Source: Streptococcus sp. HMSC072G04
GTDB taxonomy: Bacteria > Bacillota > Bacilli > Lactobacillales > Streptococcaceae
Direction: 5' to 3'
NCBI RefSeq assembly: GCF_001813295.1
Contig: NZ_KV812007.1
Span: 1-64,000 of the forward strand
Length of the DNA stretch: 64,000 bases
The translations under genes were made by a program, and so were the position numbers. Shown here piece after piece: positions 1 to 10,570 of the stretch. The notes beneath the pieces were generated by a model. That model saw only the letters and a program-made list of their open reading frames with translations. It made no database searches and had not been told where the DNA came from. Numbering within the stretch: position 1 is the first letter of the stretch; every line of letters begins with the position of its first letter.

Positions 1-170
1 TTTTTTCTGTCTAACTTTTGGGGTGCAGTTCATTAGTTCCGTTGGCTCTTTTCTTATCGAAACGTATTCGATTACTTTTATTCAGTTTTCAAAGAACAAT
101 GGCTCGTTAGCCTATCAAAACACATTGAAAGCTCAATATGCTTTGGTGGAATAACAAACCTCCCTGTTCG

Positions 171-199
171 GGAAGCGTGGAATGGTTTAGCACGCTTCC
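171..199. other. Inverted repeat downstream of orf8
   Basis: GGAAGCGTG (171-179) and CACGCTTCC (191-199) form a 9-bp perfect stem with an 11-base loop. It lies between orf8 and the off-window xis/int end. There is no clear T-run, so it may be a processing or regulatory hairpin rather than a terminator. I see no gene in 1-217. Confidence 0.4.
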
Positions 200-217
200 A
201 CGAAAGGAGAGAGGATA

Positions 218-448
218 TTACTTAATTTCAAATGACAAAATCTTTGTAATCAGTCTGGTTTCCATTCTTCCACGTAAGACTTCATCAACGACCATACTTT
301 GATTGCCATATTCATCTTTCATAAGTCGTAGGGAACGCTTCGTTATGTACCCTCTGTAATGATGTAGAATCTGGTTAATCGCTTCGGTATCGCCATCTGT
401 TGCCTTTACAATGAGAGGAAAGGGAATCATAGGATATTGTGTTTTCAT
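218..448 (-). CDS. orf8: Tn916 Orf8, small helix-turn-helix-type protein
   Basis: This 76-residue protein matches Orf8 of Tn916 in length, position and the recognisable N-terminal region around ATDGDTEAINQILHHYRGYI. Its ATG overlaps the stop of orf7 by four bases (ATGA), so the two are translationally coupled. In Tn916, orf7 and orf8 belong to the regulatory segment that links transcription leaving tet(M) to xis-int and, after circularisation, to the transfer genes. No enzymatic motif is visible. Assignment rests on recall of the family and context. Confidence 0.9.
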   Translation of the reverse strand: MKTQYPMIPFPLIVKATDGDTEAINQILHHYRGYITKRSLRLMKDEYGNQSMVVDEVLRGRMETRLITKILSFEIK

Positions 449-867
449 TCTTCAAATTCCTCCATAAACTTTTTAATTAAGGCTAGTCCACTGGTTCTAT
501 GCCGATAGACAGTAGAACGGTTCAATTTCAACAGGTCTGCAATTTCTGAATCGCTCATGTCCATAAAGTAAAACAGCAGTAGAATTTCACGTTTCTTGTC
601 TGACAACTCACGTAATGCTTCACTCAACAAATCATTTTCAACGCCTACTGATAACCCATTGAGTGTAAAAATCTGAAAGTCAGTTGAATAGTTATCTGTT
701 GTCGCAAACTGGCTAACAAGATAATCGCCAACATCCGAAAAGGACACCTCACGCTTTGCAATCCTTGAAAGATAAAGCATATAATTCTTTCGCTCGTCTT
801 CCATAGCACGTTTACAGATATAGTCAAACTGATTTTCTATTGTGGTCTGAAAAGAAGATGGTTTCAT
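445..867 (-). CDS. orf7: Tn916 Orf7, sigma-70 region 4-like regulator
   Basis: The 140-residue form starting at MKPSSFQ is chosen because it matches the Tn916 Orf7 length; an in-frame ATG nine bases upstream exists. The C-terminal part (about residues 85-135) is a sigma-70 region 4-like helix-turn-helix, with LSDKKREILLLFYFMDMSDSEIADLLKLNR containing the DNA-binding segment. In Tn916, Orf7 together with Orf8 is thought to promote its own transcription and read-through into xis, int and transfer genes when antitermination occurs. The stop overlaps orf8. Intact here, with no frameshift. Confidence 0.92.
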   Translation of the reverse strand: MKPSSFQTTIENQFDYICKRAMEDERKNYMLYLSRIAKREVSFSDVGDYLVSQFATTDNYSTDFQIFTLNGLSVGVENDLLSEALRELSDKKREILLLFYFMDMSDSEIADLLKLNRSTVYRHRTSGLALIKKFMEEFEE

Positions 868-1631
<764 letters not shown>

Positions 1632-1666
1632 GGGTACAAATTCCCACTAAACCAATGTTTCAAGGC

Positions 1667-4585
1667 CTATTTATTTTTTATATTCAATTCTCTTAAGTGT
1701 TTAGGAATAGATAACAAGTCAAATTTATACTCTCCAAGAAAAGTGATATGCTCCCAATTAATAGGAGATACATGCTTCATATACTTAGTTACTTCGGGAT
1801 CTATTTTGACGAGATAATTATAAGCTGCTTGTAAGTAGACGGCGTTCCATATACTTATTGCATTTATTAACACATTAAGCGCACTAGCACTTTGAAGTTG
1901 TCGGCGAATATCGCGCTCCATAAATTTTCCGCGTCGCCCAAAAAATAGTTCTCTAGCTAAAGCATTAATCGCTTCTGTCTTATTTAGTCCATGAGTGATC
2001 CTTCGCCGTAGCTCACTATCTGTAATATAATCTATCATAAAAATGCTCTTTTCAATGCGACCTAGTTCTCTCAGTGCAAGAGCTACTCTATTCTTACGTG
2101 CGTATGAGCCTAGCTTTCCTAATAGTAAAGAACTAGATACTTTTCCTGTTTGAATCGAATAGGCGATTCGTTTAATTTCATCATAGTTTTCTTCAATAAT
2201 TTTTACATTGATTTTTCCGCTTATATCTTCTGATAAGTTAGGGTAGTAGGAAGGTGATTTGATAGAAAATAATTGTGATTTTTTTATATTTCTGATGCGA
2301 GGTTCAAAATCAAAGCCTAGTAATGCGGTCATTCCAAACACCTGATCAGAATACCCATTTGTATCAGTAAAATGTTCCTCAATATCTAGATCTGTTTCAT
2401 GATAAAGTAGGCCATCAAGGGTATGAGTAGCTTCCCTTGTATTAGTTGAAGCAACCTCGATATGATGAGTCGTATGCCTATCATTTATTGATCGAATCAT
2501 TGTAGCTCCTTTTTCCATACTTTTGTAATGTGGATTAACATCGGATTTTAGAGCTGAGACGCCCACTGGGACGCGCATTCCGTCTGAAGCAGTGGTTTTT
2601 CCTTCACCCCAAAAGTCTGCAACAGGAAGCTTTAACTGATAATTAACCAAAACAGATTGAGCACGAGTCAGAGCTTCTTTATAAAAGCGCCATTGTTTGG
2701 CATTGGCTAACTGAGAATAAGAAATTCCAGGAGTTGATTGGGCCATTTTTTCAAGACCAATATTCATCCCTAAACCCAGCAAAGCAGCAAAAATAATTTT
2801 TCTTTCTTGTTCACTCGGCGGTTTCCCTGTAGAATCATGACTAAATTCTTGTGAAAAGTTGGTCCAACTGTCCACCTCAATTAAAAGATCACTAAGCCTT
2901 ATCTTAGGAATTATTGAATAAAGTTTTTTTCTATATATTTCTGCTTCGCTAGGTGTAACTTTTTCCAACTTTTTAAGGTTTGCTCTTGAAATTCTCTTAT
3001 CAACTGTCGAATAAAATTGAAGCTGTAAATCTAAAATTATTTCCCGATCCTTTAAATAGTCCTCAAACGTGTCTGGAATAGTTTCTGAATCAATACAAGC
3101 AGATAAATCAACTAAGTAATCATCAATATTTCGATGGATCATACTTCCTTCAACTGAAATATCTCCTGATCGAATATTGTTCTTTAGCTCGGTGAAAGCT
3201 ACTAACTCATAGTAAGACCGATCTATTTTCCCCTCTTCTGGCCGAACAAGGCTTTTCCATTTTTTACTCACAAAATCAGTAGAAGTATCTGCCGGTATTT
3301 TTCTTTTACCACTATTGTGTAAATCAGTTAGTTGAGTTAGGGCCATGAGGACTGGATTTGCTGCCGGAGTTGCTTTGAACGAAAGGGTCCTCAATAACAT
3401 TGGCGTGTATCTTCGGAGGTAATTAGCTTTATTTCGAACCATTTCTAAATAGCCATGATTTTTATTACCTGTAATTTTTTTAGCTTCTTCTCCATCTTGT
3501 ACTAAATCTTCCCAAGGCATGATTCGTTCAATTTCGTCAAAAGGATTACTATCATTATCTTTTGCAAAGTGAAGAGCATCAATTAAAGAAGCATAATGTT
3601 CCAATTTTTTAGTAGCCAATTTTCCTTTTTCTTTTAACTGTTCTTGTGAATCACGTGTCCCTTTGCGTTTAATACTTGCTAAAATGCGGTCATTAATCTC
3701 AATCAGTTGATCGATCAGATATTGATGATGATTGACTAAAAAAGCAATAAGTAAAGAGTATCTTTTTTCAAGCTCAAAACGGGAGAAGTCATATGCATCA
3801 TAATTTTCCCCTAGTCTAGCTAGCTGAAGAAACCTGTTCCGATTAATATGGGAGACATTAATTGTCCCGAGTCCCATGGAAGCAATCACTTCCACTTTTT
3901 TACAAATACTCATAAAGCTTTCTGGATTTGCCTTACCTGGAATGTCTTTTAGCCAAGCGAGTTTAGTTATTTTCGTCTCTTCATAAATTTGAAACAAACT
4001 CTCTAGTTTTTCAATTTGTATATCTGTTAATGAACAGAGTAATATTGAAAATAAGTTGTTTTCTGCTTTATCTCGACAGCGGCTTATAATGTCTTCAAGT
4101 GTAGCTATAGATGGAAAAATAATTCTTTTTCGAGTTAAGAAATCAATTGTTTTTTTCATTAGATAGATAGAGTCATCATTTTCTAAAGCTAGTTCAATTA
4201 AATATTCTATTAACTGTTTTTGTGTATTAGCACTACCGAATCGATGATAGTTGAATACTTCTAAGATCTCGTTGAAGTGATTTGCACGTGTATTTCTATG
4301 ATCATATGAATTTAAATCAATTGCATCAAGATGGAGCTGTCGACTCACATAAGAAGTTAGTCTGGTTGATTTAATCGGCCAATTACTTAAAGAACACCCA
4401 GGATACCGGGCCAAACAAAGTTGTATCGCAAATCCTAGTTTATTGACCTTTCCACGGTGTTGATTAATAACCTCCAGATCATAATCAGAAAAACTAAAAT
4501 ACGCTTTAAAATCCTCTTCTGATAAGTGGTCTACAGAAAGAAGTTGTTCACGCTGTGAAGTAGTTAAAATTCTTTTCATAGCCAT
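1667..4585 (-). CDS. tnpA: Tn917 transposase TnpA (Tn3 family)
   Basis: The 972-residue protein has the size and sequence style of Tn3-family transposases, with an N-terminal DUF4158-like DNA-binding half and the C-terminal DDE_Tnp_Tn3 region containing DGMRVPVGVSALKS and TDTNGYSDQVFG, where catalytic acidic residues lie. It binds the 38-bp ends and performs replicative cointegrate transposition, which tnpR resolves. It starts three bases after the tnpR stop, so the two are probably one operon. No frameshift or stop is visible, so the transposon may still be active. Confidence 0.97.
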   Translation of the reverse strand: MAMKRILTTSQREQLLSVDHLSEEDFKAYFSFSDYDLEVINQHRGKVNKLGFAIQLCLARYPGCSLSNWPIKSTRLTSYVSRQLHLDAIDLNSYDHRNTRANHFNEILEVFNYHRFGSANTQKQLIEYLIELALENDDSIYLMKKTIDFLTRKRIIFPSIATLEDIISRCRDKAENNLFSILLCSLTDIQIEKLESLFQIYEETKITKLAWLKDIPGKANPESFMSICKKVEVIASMGLGTINVSHINRNRFLQLARLGENYDAYDFSRFELEKRYSLLIAFLVNHHQYLIDQLIEINDRILASIKRKGTRDSQEQLKEKGKLATKKLEHYASLIDALHFAKDNDSNPFDEIERIMPWEDLVQDGEEAKKITGNKNHGYLEMVRNKANYLRRYTPMLLRTLSFKATPAANPVLMALTQLTDLHNSGKRKIPADTSTDFVSKKWKSLVRPEEGKIDRSYYELVAFTELKNNIRSGDISVEGSMIHRNIDDYLVDLSACIDSETIPDTFEDYLKDREIILDLQLQFYSTVDKRISRANLKKLEKVTPSEAEIYRKKLYSIIPKIRLSDLLIEVDSWTNFSQEFSHDSTGKPPSEQERKIIFAALLGLGMNIGLEKMAQSTPGISYSQLANAKQWRFYKEALTRAQSVLVNYQLKLPVADFWGEGKTTASDGMRVPVGVSALKSDVNPHYKSMEKGATMIRSINDRHTTHHIEVASTNTREATHTLDGLLYHETDLDIEEHFTDTNGYSDQVFGMTALLGFDFEPRIRNIKKSQLFSIKSPSYYPNLSEDISGKINVKIIEENYDEIKRIAYSIQTGKVSSSLLLGKLGSYARKNRVALALRELGRIEKSIFMIDYITDSELRRRITHGLNKTEAINALARELFFGRRGKFMERDIRRQLQSASALNVLINAISIWNAVYLQAAYNYLVKIDPEVTKYMKHVSPINWEHITFLGEYKFDLLSIPKHLRELNIKNK

Positions 4586-4588
4586 ATC

Positions 4589-5143
4589 TTAAGCATTCCT
4601 TTTATTGAGGTAACGGTAAAAGGTTGTTTTGCTTAATTTAGAGGCATCAAGAATTTGACGAATAGAATACTCTTTGCTGTCATACATTTTTAAAGCTAAA
4701 TCAATTGATAGCTTACCTTTACTTGGACGGCCCCCTTTTTTTCCTCGGACTCTGGCTGCCTTAAGACCAGAGTTAGTTCGTTCAATAATAATATCCCGTT
4801 CCAGTTCTGCTAAACTAGCCATAACTCGGAAAAAGAATCTTCCCATAGACGTTGAAGTATCTACGTTATCTTGAATAGATATAAAATTGACACTAAGTTC
4901 TTCAAATAATTCAGAAAGTTCAATCAAATGTTTAGTTGATCGTGAAATTCGATCTAACTTGTAAATGACAACAGAATCTCCTTCACGTAGTAGGTTGATC
5001 ATTTCTTCTAATTGCGGTCGGTCTTTTTTCGCACCAGTTACTTTTTCTTGAAATAATTTATCAATTCCATAATGAGTAAGTGCATCAATTTGTAAACTAA
5101 GATTTTGATCATCCGTACTCACTCGAGCATAGCCAAAAATCAT
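4589..5143 (-). CDS. tnpR: Tn917 resolvase TnpR (serine recombinase)
   Basis: A 184-residue serine recombinase of the resolvase/invertase family. The catalytic Ser9 lies in GYARVSTDDQN, with the usual KLDRISRS motif about residue 62-69 and a C-terminal Hin-type helix-turn-helix (KMYDSKEYSIRQILDAS). It resolves cointegrates at res and in Tn917 also affects tnpA expression. A strong AAGGAGG ribosome site precedes the ATG. Full length. Confidence 0.97.
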   Translation of the reverse strand: MIFGYARVSTDDQNLSLQIDALTHYGIDKLFQEKVTGAKKDRPQLEEMINLLREGDSVVIYKLDRISRSTKHLIELSELFEELSVNFISIQDNVDTSTSMGRFFFRVMASLAELERDIIIERTNSGLKAARVRGKKGGRPSKGKLSIDLALKMYDSKEYSIRQILDASKLSKTTFYRYLNKRNA

Positions 5144-5326
5144 AAAAAAACCTCCTTAATTTTATAATTTAAATGTACCATAACTCATTAAGTATAACTA
5201 TATAGGAACTATGAAAAAGGAACGGATTTTGGTACTTGATTTACTTAAAAAACATTTAGAAAAAGCAGGAAAATGAAAAGGTACCATAAACGGTCGTTTA
5301 TGGTACCATTCAAATTTATCCTTATT
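5144..5326. promoter_or_regulatory. Tn917 res/promoter region
   Basis: This non-coding stretch upstream of tnpR contains a near-perfect palindrome GGTACCATAAACG (5280-5292) / CGTTTATGGTACC (5295-5307) and a related half-site near 5172 (TGTACCATAACTC). Such paired sites are expected for resolvase binding at res and for tnpR autoregulation. Assignment by position and symmetry. Confidence 0.65.
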
Positions 5327-5396
5327 GTACAAAATAACAGCGAAATTTTTAAATCTATTCCTTATCGATACAAATTCCCCGTAGGCGCTAGGGACC
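5327..5396 (+). repeat. Internal copy of Tn917 end, direct repeat of 6788-6857
   Basis: The 70 bases here recur at 6788-6857 in the same orientation with only a few differences, ending GGCGCTAGGGACC here versus GGCGCTCGGGACC at the true end. The erm(B) segment thus lies between a degenerate internal copy and the real terminal repeat. Recombination between them would excise or amplify erm(B), as known for Tn917 amplification. Confidence 0.85.
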
Positions 5397-5493
5397 TCTT
5401 TAGCTCCTTGGAAGCTGTCAGTAGTATACCTAATAATTTATCTACATTCCCTTTAGTAACGTGTAACTTTCCAAATTTACAAAAGCGACTCAT
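5362..5493 (-). CDS. Small ORF following erm(B), 43 residues
   Basis: Starts at MSRFCKFGKLHVTKGN just past the erm(B) stop with a GGAGG ribosome site in the erm(B) tail. The last third is read through the internal Tn917-end copy, so its C terminus is a by-product of that junction. The same short frame commonly accompanies erm(B). No function is known; expression is plausible. Confidence 0.55.
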   Translation of the reverse strand: MSRFCKFGKLHVTKGNVDKLLGILLTASKELKRSLAPTGNLYR

Positions 5494-5497
5494 AGAA

Positions 5498-6235
5498 TTA
5501 TTTCCTCCCGTTAAATAATAGATAACTATTAAAAATAGACAATACTTGCTCATAAGTAACGGTACTTAAATTGTTTACTTTGGCGTGTTTCATTGCTTGA
5601 TGAAACTGATTTTTAGTAAACAGTTGACGATATTCTCGATTGACCCATTTTGAAACAAAGTACGTATATAGCTTCCAATATTTATCTGGAACATCTGTGG
5701 TATGGCGGGTAAGTTTTATTAAGACACTGTTTACTTTTGGTTTAGGATGAAAGCATTCCGCTGGCAGCTTAAGCAATTGCTGAATCGAGACTTGAGTGTG
5801 CAAGAGCAACCCTAGTGTTCGGTGAATATCCAAGGTACGCTTGTAGAATCCTTCTTCAACAATCAGATAGATGTCAGACGCATGGCTTTCAAAAACCACT
5901 TTTTTAATAATTTGTGTGCTTAAATGGTAAGGAATATTCCCAACAATTTTATACCTCTGTTTGTTAGGGAATTGAAACTGTAGAATATCTTGGTGAATTA
6001 AAGTGACACGAATGTTCAGTTTTAATTTTTCTGACGATAAGTTGAATAGATGACTGTCTAATTCAATAGACGTTACCTGTTTACTTATTTTAGCCAGTTT
6101 CGTCGTTAAATGCCCTTTACCTGTTCCAATTTCGTAAACGGTATCGGTTTCTTTTAAATTCAATTGTTTTATTATTTGGTTGAGTACTTTTTCACTCGTT
6201 AAAAAGTTTTGAGAATATTTTATATTTTTGTTCAT
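5498..6235 (-). CDS. erm(B): 23S rRNA adenine-N6 dimethyltransferase Erm(B)
   Basis: The 245-residue enzyme is recognised as Erm(B). It dimethylates A2058 of 23S rRNA and gives resistance to macrolides, lincosamides and streptogramin B. The SAM-binding motif [10 protein letters not shown] is at about residues 34-43 and the target-base motif NIPYHLST at about 101-108. A leader peptide sits upstream (6360-6443) for ribosome-stalling control. Full length, no internal stop. It is the only non-transposition gene in Tn917. Confidence 0.99.
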   Translation of the reverse strand: MNKNIKYSQNFLTSEKVLNQIIKQLNLKETDTVYEIGTGKGHLTTKLAKISKQVTSIELDSHLFNLSSEKLKLNIRVTLIHQDILQFQFPNKQRYKIVGNIPYHLSTQIIKKVVFESHASDIYLIVEEGFYKRTLDIHRTLGLLLHTQVSIQQLLKLPAECFHPKPKVNSVLIKLTRHTTDVPDKYWKLYTYFVSKWVNREYRQLFTKNQFHQAMKHAKVNNLSTVTYEQVLSIFNSYLLFNGRK

Positions 6236-6359
6236 GTAATCACTCCTGAAGTGATTACATCTATAAATAAATACAGAAGTTAAACGATTTGTTTGTAATT
6301 TTAGTTATCTGTTTAAAAAGTCATAAGATTAGTCACTGGTAGGAATTAATCTAACGTAT

Positions 6360-6443
6360 TTATTTATCTGCGTAATCACTGTTTTTAGTCTGTTTCAAAA
6401 CAGTAGATGTTTTATCTACATTACGCATTTGGAATACCAACAT
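6360..6443 (-). CDS. ermBL: erm(B) leader peptide ErmBL
   Basis: A 27-codon frame begins MLVFQMRNVDK and ends NSDYADK, the known ErmBL stalling peptide, with a GGAGGGA ribosome site. Erythromycin-bound ribosomes stall at the RNVDK region and open the erm(B) start. The leader is intact, so resistance should be inducible unless the downstream pairing region is altered. Confidence 0.95.
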   Translation of the reverse strand: MLVFQMRNVDKTSTVLKQTKNSDYADK

Positions 6444-6787
6444 GACGAATCCCTCCTTCTTAATTACAAATTTTTAGCATCTAATTTAACTTCAATTCCT
6501 ATTATACAAAATTTTAAGATAATGCACAATCAACACACTCTTAAGTTTGCTTCTAAGTCTTATTTCCATAACTTTAGGGTTAACCATACGCAAGACCAAT
6601 CACTCTCGGACAATACTCATGATTTTAATGATAAAATCCATGTTAAACCCATAGATAAGAAATACACCTGCAATAACCGTTACCTGTTTGTGCCAATTTA
6701 AAAATGCACCACTTTTTTATAATTAAAACGGTTGAAAACTGTACCACTAATAACTCACAATAGAGAGATGTCACCGTCAAGTTAAAT
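6444..6787 (-). promoter_or_regulatory. erm(B) promoter region
   Basis: On the minus strand a TATAAT -10 box lies at 6506-6501, upstream of the leader ribosome site. The rest of this stretch, up to the Tn917 terminal copy, carries no gene I can support; a frame on the plus strand at 6429-6701 looks accidental. Confidence 0.6.
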
Positions 6788-6859
6788 GTACAAAATAACA
6801 GCGAAATTTTTAAATCTATTTCTTATCGATACAAATTCCTCGTAGGCGCTCGGGACCCC

Positions 6860-6996
6860 TACCTGCTAATAACTTGGTAAAAAGCACCCGACGATTACAG
6901 ATAGAGAAATACATGGATAGCTTTACAGACAAAGAACTATCCTTAATGGAATCTTTAGCCAGCGGTATCAACGAAGCAAGAAACATCGAAGACTAA
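6860..6996 (+). pseudogene. orf9: orf9 3' part, separated by Tn917
   Basis: After the duplicated TACCT the frame continues with the rest of Tn916 Orf9 (ASNLVKSTRRLQIEKY... to NEARNIED and TAA). It has no start of its own and is probably not translated. Confidence 0.92.
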
Positions 6997-7023
6997 TTAA
7001 AAGAATCCATACATAACGGAAAG

Positions 7024-7064
7024 AGCCGATAAAATGAGATTGTATTAATCTCATTTTATCGGCT
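7024..7064. terminator. Bidirectional terminator between orf9 and orf6
   Basis: A perfect inverted repeat AGCCGATAAAATGAGA / TCTCATTTTATCGGCT with a short loop lies between the two convergent genes. The orf6 stop codon is inside its right arm. Confidence 0.75.
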
Positions 7065-7223
7065 CTGCGTCTTTGCGTCTGGCTCTGTAATCACAGTTAC
7101 TTTGAACTGCTTTATTTCAATTAAATTTTCTTGTCTGCATTTCGGACAATAGAGGGGGAATTTTTTTAATTCAGTATCTTCCCTTATCTTTAATCGTGTT
7201 TTATTTCCACATACAGGACACAA
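7056..7223 (-). CDS. orf6: Tn916 Orf6, cysteine-rich KTR-type protein
   Basis: A 55-residue frame from a TTG start contains CPVCGNKTRLKIRED and LYCPKCRQEN: two CPxC pairs that should bind one zinc ion, plus the KTR tripeptide that names the family. An open extension of nine codons upstream (INYKWIL) ends right at a GGAGGAG ribosome site, so the true start may be a non-AUG codon there. It is downstream of tet(M) in the same direction and is co-transcribed when tet(M) is antiterminated. Function unknown. Confidence 0.8.
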   Translation of the reverse strand: MCPVCGNKTRLKIREDTELKKFPLYCPKCRQENLIEIKQFKVTVITEPDAKTQSR

Positions 7224-7341
7224 TATCCACTTGTAGTTTATAATAACTATCTCCTCCTTTACACTTTAATTCAAATCTTTATTAAAAAATATTTCATCTT
7301 ATTTAACAAGAAACCATATTTATATAACAACATAAAATACA

Positions 7342-9261
7342 CTAAGTTATTTTATTGAACATATATCGTACTTTATCTATCCGACTATTTGGACGACGGG
7401 GCTGGCAAACAGGTTCACCGGTAGTAACATGGTACCCTTTTAACTCTGTTAAACAAACACTACGTCCATTTGTAAAGAAAGTTAAATCACTACGATATTC
7501 TTGAATACACCGAGCAGGGATTTCTCCACTAAGAATGACCTCATTATTTTTCAATTGAGTGTCTACGATGTTCGCACAATATTTAGGAGCATCGTTGTAT
7601 GCTCGTGAAAGATATTCCTGTGGCGCATAAATTTTAAAACTAAGATATGGCTCTAACAATTCTGTTCCAGCTTTTTTTAAGACTTGTTCCAATACAATAG
7701 GAGCAAGCATCCGAAAATCTGCTGGGGTACTAACAGGGCTATAGTATAAGCCATACTTAAAACAGATTTTACAATCCGTCACATTCCAACCATATAATCC
7801 TTGTTCGCAACCATAGCGTATCCCTTCCATAACTGCATTTTGAAATGATTGATTTAAGTATCCAAGAGAAACCGAGCTCTCATACTGCATTCCACTTCCC
7901 AACGGAAGCGGTGATACAGATAAACCAATGGAAGCCCAGAAAGGATTTGGCGGCACTTCGATGTGAATGGTATATTCTGCATTTTTTAACGGTCTCTCCA
8001 TATAAATGACTGTAGGCTCTTTTAGTTCTATCTCCACATGATACTTTTCTTGCAACAGTGCACTAATCACTTCCATTTGTACTTTCCCTAAGAAAGAAAG
8101 TATAATTTCATGTGTCGTAGAATCCACGTAATATCGTAGAAGCGGATCACTATCTGAGATTTCCAAAAGGGCATCAAGCAACATTTCTCTCTGTTCAGGT
8201 TTACTCGGTTCAACAGTTGTTTGTAGTAGAGGGTGCGGATTTTCAATCTTTTTTCTCTGTGGCAATAGTTTTGTATCTCCAAGAACACTATTTAACTTCA
8301 AAAACTCATTTTGCAAAATAACAATTTCTCCAGAATAAGCTCTATCAATCTTACATAATTCACCATTTATTGAAGTATACATTTCTGTAACTTTTATTTT
8401 TTCTTTTTCTGATACTCTAACCGAATCTCGTAAATGTAGTACTCCACTATAAAGGCGTATATATGCAAGACGTTGTCTTTTTTTTGTATATTCAATTTTG
8501 AAAACATTTCCGCAAAGTTCAGACGGACCTCGATGTGTTGATGAATAAAATTTATTCGTAATCACTTCTATAAGGTTATCAATCCCTATATTGTTTTTTG
8601 CACTTCCGTGATAAACAGGGAACAGGGAACAATTATGAAATCTTATGCTTTCCTCTTGTTCGAGTTCCAATGCTTCTAATGATTTACCGGACATATATTT
8701 CTCTAAAAGGTCATCGTTTCCCTCTATTACCGTATCCCATTGTTCAGATTCGGTAAAGTTCGTCACACACATATTAGGATACAGTTCTACCTTCTGTTTG
8801 ATTACAATTTCGGCAGAAAGTTTCTCTTTAATATCCTGATAAACCGTTGATAAATCAATTCCATTTTGGTCAATCTTATTGATAAAAAAGATTGTGGGAA
8901 TCCCCATTTTCCTAAGTGCATGAAATAATATACGAGTTTGTGCTTGTACGCCATCTTTTGCAGAAATCAGTAGAATTGCCCCATCTAAAACTGATAATGA
9001 ACGATATACTTCTGCTAAGAAATCCATATGTCCTGGCGTGTCTATGATGTTCACCTTCGTATTTTCCCACTGAAAAGAGGTTATTCCTGTCTGAATTGTA
9101 ATTCCTCTCTGACGTTCTAAAAGCGTATTATCCGTCCTCGTTGTACCTTTGTCCACGCTTCCTAATTCTGTAATCGCTCCACTGTTATATAATAAGCTTT
9201 CTGTTAAGGTAGTTTTTCCTGCATCAACATGAGCTAAAACTCCAATATTAATAATTTTCAT
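7342..9261 (-). CDS. tet(M): Ribosomal protection protein Tet(M)
   Basis: A 639-residue elongation-factor-like GTPase that removes tetracycline from the ribosome. G1 motif AHVDAGKTT is at residues 10-18, the G3 region reads DTPGHMDF and G4 NKID near residue 128; domains resemble EF-G. The start MKIINIG is the known Tet(M) start; a longer frame (MEENH) begins 15 bases upstream but covers the ribosome site GGAGG. Preceded by the orf12 leader and attenuator. Full length and apparently functional. Confidence 0.99.
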   Translation of the reverse strand: MKIINIGVLAHVDAGKTTLTESLLYNSGAITELGSVDKGTTRTDNTLLERQRGITIQTGITSFQWENTKVNIIDTPGHMDFLAEVYRSLSVLDGAILLISAKDGVQAQTRILFHALRKMGIPTIFFINKIDQNGIDLSTVYQDIKEKLSAEIVIKQKVELYPNMCVTNFTESEQWDTVIEGNDDLLEKYMSGKSLEALELEQEESIRFHNCSLFPVYHGSAKNNIGIDNLIEVITNKFYSSTHRGPSELCGNVFKIEYTKKRQRLAYIRLYSGVLHLRDSVRVSEKEKIKVTEMYTSINGELCKIDRAYSGEIVILQNEFLKLNSVLGDTKLLPQRKKIENPHPLLQTTVEPSKPEQREMLLDALLEISDSDPLLRYYVDSTTHEIILSFLGKVQMEVISALLQEKYHVEIELKEPTVIYMERPLKNAEYTIHIEVPPNPFWASIGLSVSPLPLGSGMQYESSVSLGYLNQSFQNAVMEGIRYGCEQGLYGWNVTDCKICFKYGLYYSPVSTPADFRMLAPIVLEQVLKKAGTELLEPYLSFKIYAPQEYLSRAYNDAPKYCANIVDTQLKNNEVILSGEIPARCIQEYRSDLTFFTNGRSVCLTELKGYHVTTGEPVCQPRRPNSRIDKVRYMFNKIT

Positions 9262-9276
9262 GTGATTTTCCTCCAT

Positions 9277-9363
9277 TCAAAAACCCAAAAGGGCATAAAA
9301 ATCCCAGTGATAAATACTTTTATCACTGGGATTTTTATGCATAACCATAGGTATACAAAGCAT
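9277..9363 (-). CDS. orf12: tet(M) leader peptide Orf12
   Basis: A 28-codon frame starting MLCIPMVMHKNPSDK and ending YALLGF matches Tn916 orf12. It lies 15 bases before tet(M). Translation of its rare-codon stretch is thought to report tetracycline stress and prevent termination within the leader. Confidence 0.9.
   Translation of the reverse strand: MLCIPMVMHKNPSDKSIYHWDFYALLGF
9293..9340 (-). terminator. tet(M) leader hairpin/terminator
   Basis: A 22-bp perfect stem (GCATAAAAATCCCAGTGATA and its complement) with a 4-base loop lies inside orf12. It is the attenuation hairpin that must be overcome for tet(M) expression. Confidence 0.8.
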
Positions 9364-9637
9364 ACAGATATTCTCTGGATACTTTAGAATCACATGATAA
9401 AGGTATTCTTAAACTGGGTACAAAAAACTAAGCCCTCCTAAAAAAGGACATCTAATTATTTGTTCCCGCTATCAAATTGACAGTTTATTTAAGAATACCT
9501 TGCCGCATATTTATTAACTCCTTTTAAATAGTCACTTAAATAATAGCACGTAAGAGCATATTTGTAAAGGAATCTCCAATTTTTTATCAAAAAGAGTACA
9601 TGATTACAAAGTATCTGTAATCATGTACCAATATTTG
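9364..9637 (-). promoter_or_regulatory. tet(M) promoter and attenuation leader
   Basis: This 274-base stretch has no gene besides the leader. A long imperfect repeat, GGTATTCTTAAACTG (near 9402-9416) against CAGTTTATTTAAGAATACC (near 9480-9498), can fold the transcript. It is the known Tn916 Ptet/attenuator region, from which induced read-through reaches orf7, orf8 and xis-int. Confidence 0.75.
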
Positions 9638-10570
9638 TTATTTTACAATCTTCCAATTACTCCCGTTCTTTTCAAGTACCAAATCAAATTGAGATACCTG
9701 CGTTGCTTTGGTCTGCTGGTCGATATACTCCACTGTCAGCGATACCGTGACTTGATTATCCTTACGATTGTGAATAGGATTTACCAGTTCTTGAAAGATG
9801 TACTCTTTTCCGATTGGTTTTAATATCCCGTCATTCACATAGTAGGAAAGTTCACTGGCTGTCGCTGTAGGATAGAGCTTGAAGAACGTCGTTAAAAACT
9901 CATTGATTTCATTGGTTGTAATGGAATCAACCGTCCCCTCACTTTCAATGGCTTTTGGTTTATAACTTGATTTCTTAGGTATGTTGGTAATGGTCGGATT
10001 CTTAACCAGTACCATATTTCCAGAACCATCTACATAGACACTCACTATATAAGCAGAGTGGACGGTCTTTGTATTTTCTCCCTCTGTAATGAGCTGGTCT
10101 ACACTGTAGGTTACATTAAACTCATTGTCGCCAGTTGGCTCTACCGTCCATATCTGAAATCCTCTTACAGAAGACGATACAGGAATATCTTTGCGTACTG
10201 TATCAACATTGAGAGCTTGAAGTTCATCTGTCAGATAGCCTTTTAGACTTTCCATTCGATTATCAATGGACTTATCGGATTGCTCCCATGAATAGTAGAC
10301 TTTCGCAAAGTTCTCTACAAAATTTTCTACATGATGAGTATCAACGTATTCCTTTTCTATGATAGTTGTTTCGTGAATAGTATGAGTATCTATAGCTGTA
10401 AAGTGCTTGAATATCGCAAAGCTGAAACTAAGCCCTAAAAGTACCCACAAGGCAATCACAACCTTTTTATGAGGATTGACCTTATAGACACGAGGTTTCT
10501 TTTCCTTTGGTATCTGTTTTTCTTTATTCTGATTTTTTCTAAATTTCATCATTAAATCTTCCTTTCTCAT
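9638..10570 (-). CDS. orf13: Conjugation protein Orf13 (TcpC/VirB8-like)
   Basis: A 310-residue protein with a short basic cytoplasmic start, one transmembrane segment (about residues 33-53, VVIALWVLLGLSFSFAIF) and an extracytoplasmic part with two NTF2-like domains, as in TcpC. It is a scaffold of the Gram-positive type IV secretion channel. Its start overlaps the orf14 stop by four bases. A second ATG pair (MMKF) is a possible start. Full length relative to Tn916. Confidence 0.92.
   Translation of the reverse strand: MRKEDLMMKFRKNQNKEKQIPKEKKPRVYKVNPHKKVVIALWVLLGLSFSFAIFKHFTAIDTHTIHETTIIEKEYVDTHHVENFVENFAKVYYSWEQSDKSIDNRMESLKGYLTDELQALNVDTVRKDIPVSSSVRGFQIWTVEPTGDNEFNVTYSVDQLITEGENTKTVHSAYIVSVYVDGSGNMVLVKNPTITNIPKKSSYKPKAIESEGTVDSITTNEINEFLTTFFKLYPTATASELSYYVNDGILKPIGKEYIFQELVNPIHNRKDNQVTVSLTVEYIDQQTKATQVSQFDLVLEKNGSNWKIVK

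Noticed and set aside
6429-6701. Plus-strand 90-codon frame over the erm(B) promoter
   Set aside because: It lies antisense to the known ErmBL leader and promoter region, has no ribosome site and no family likeness.
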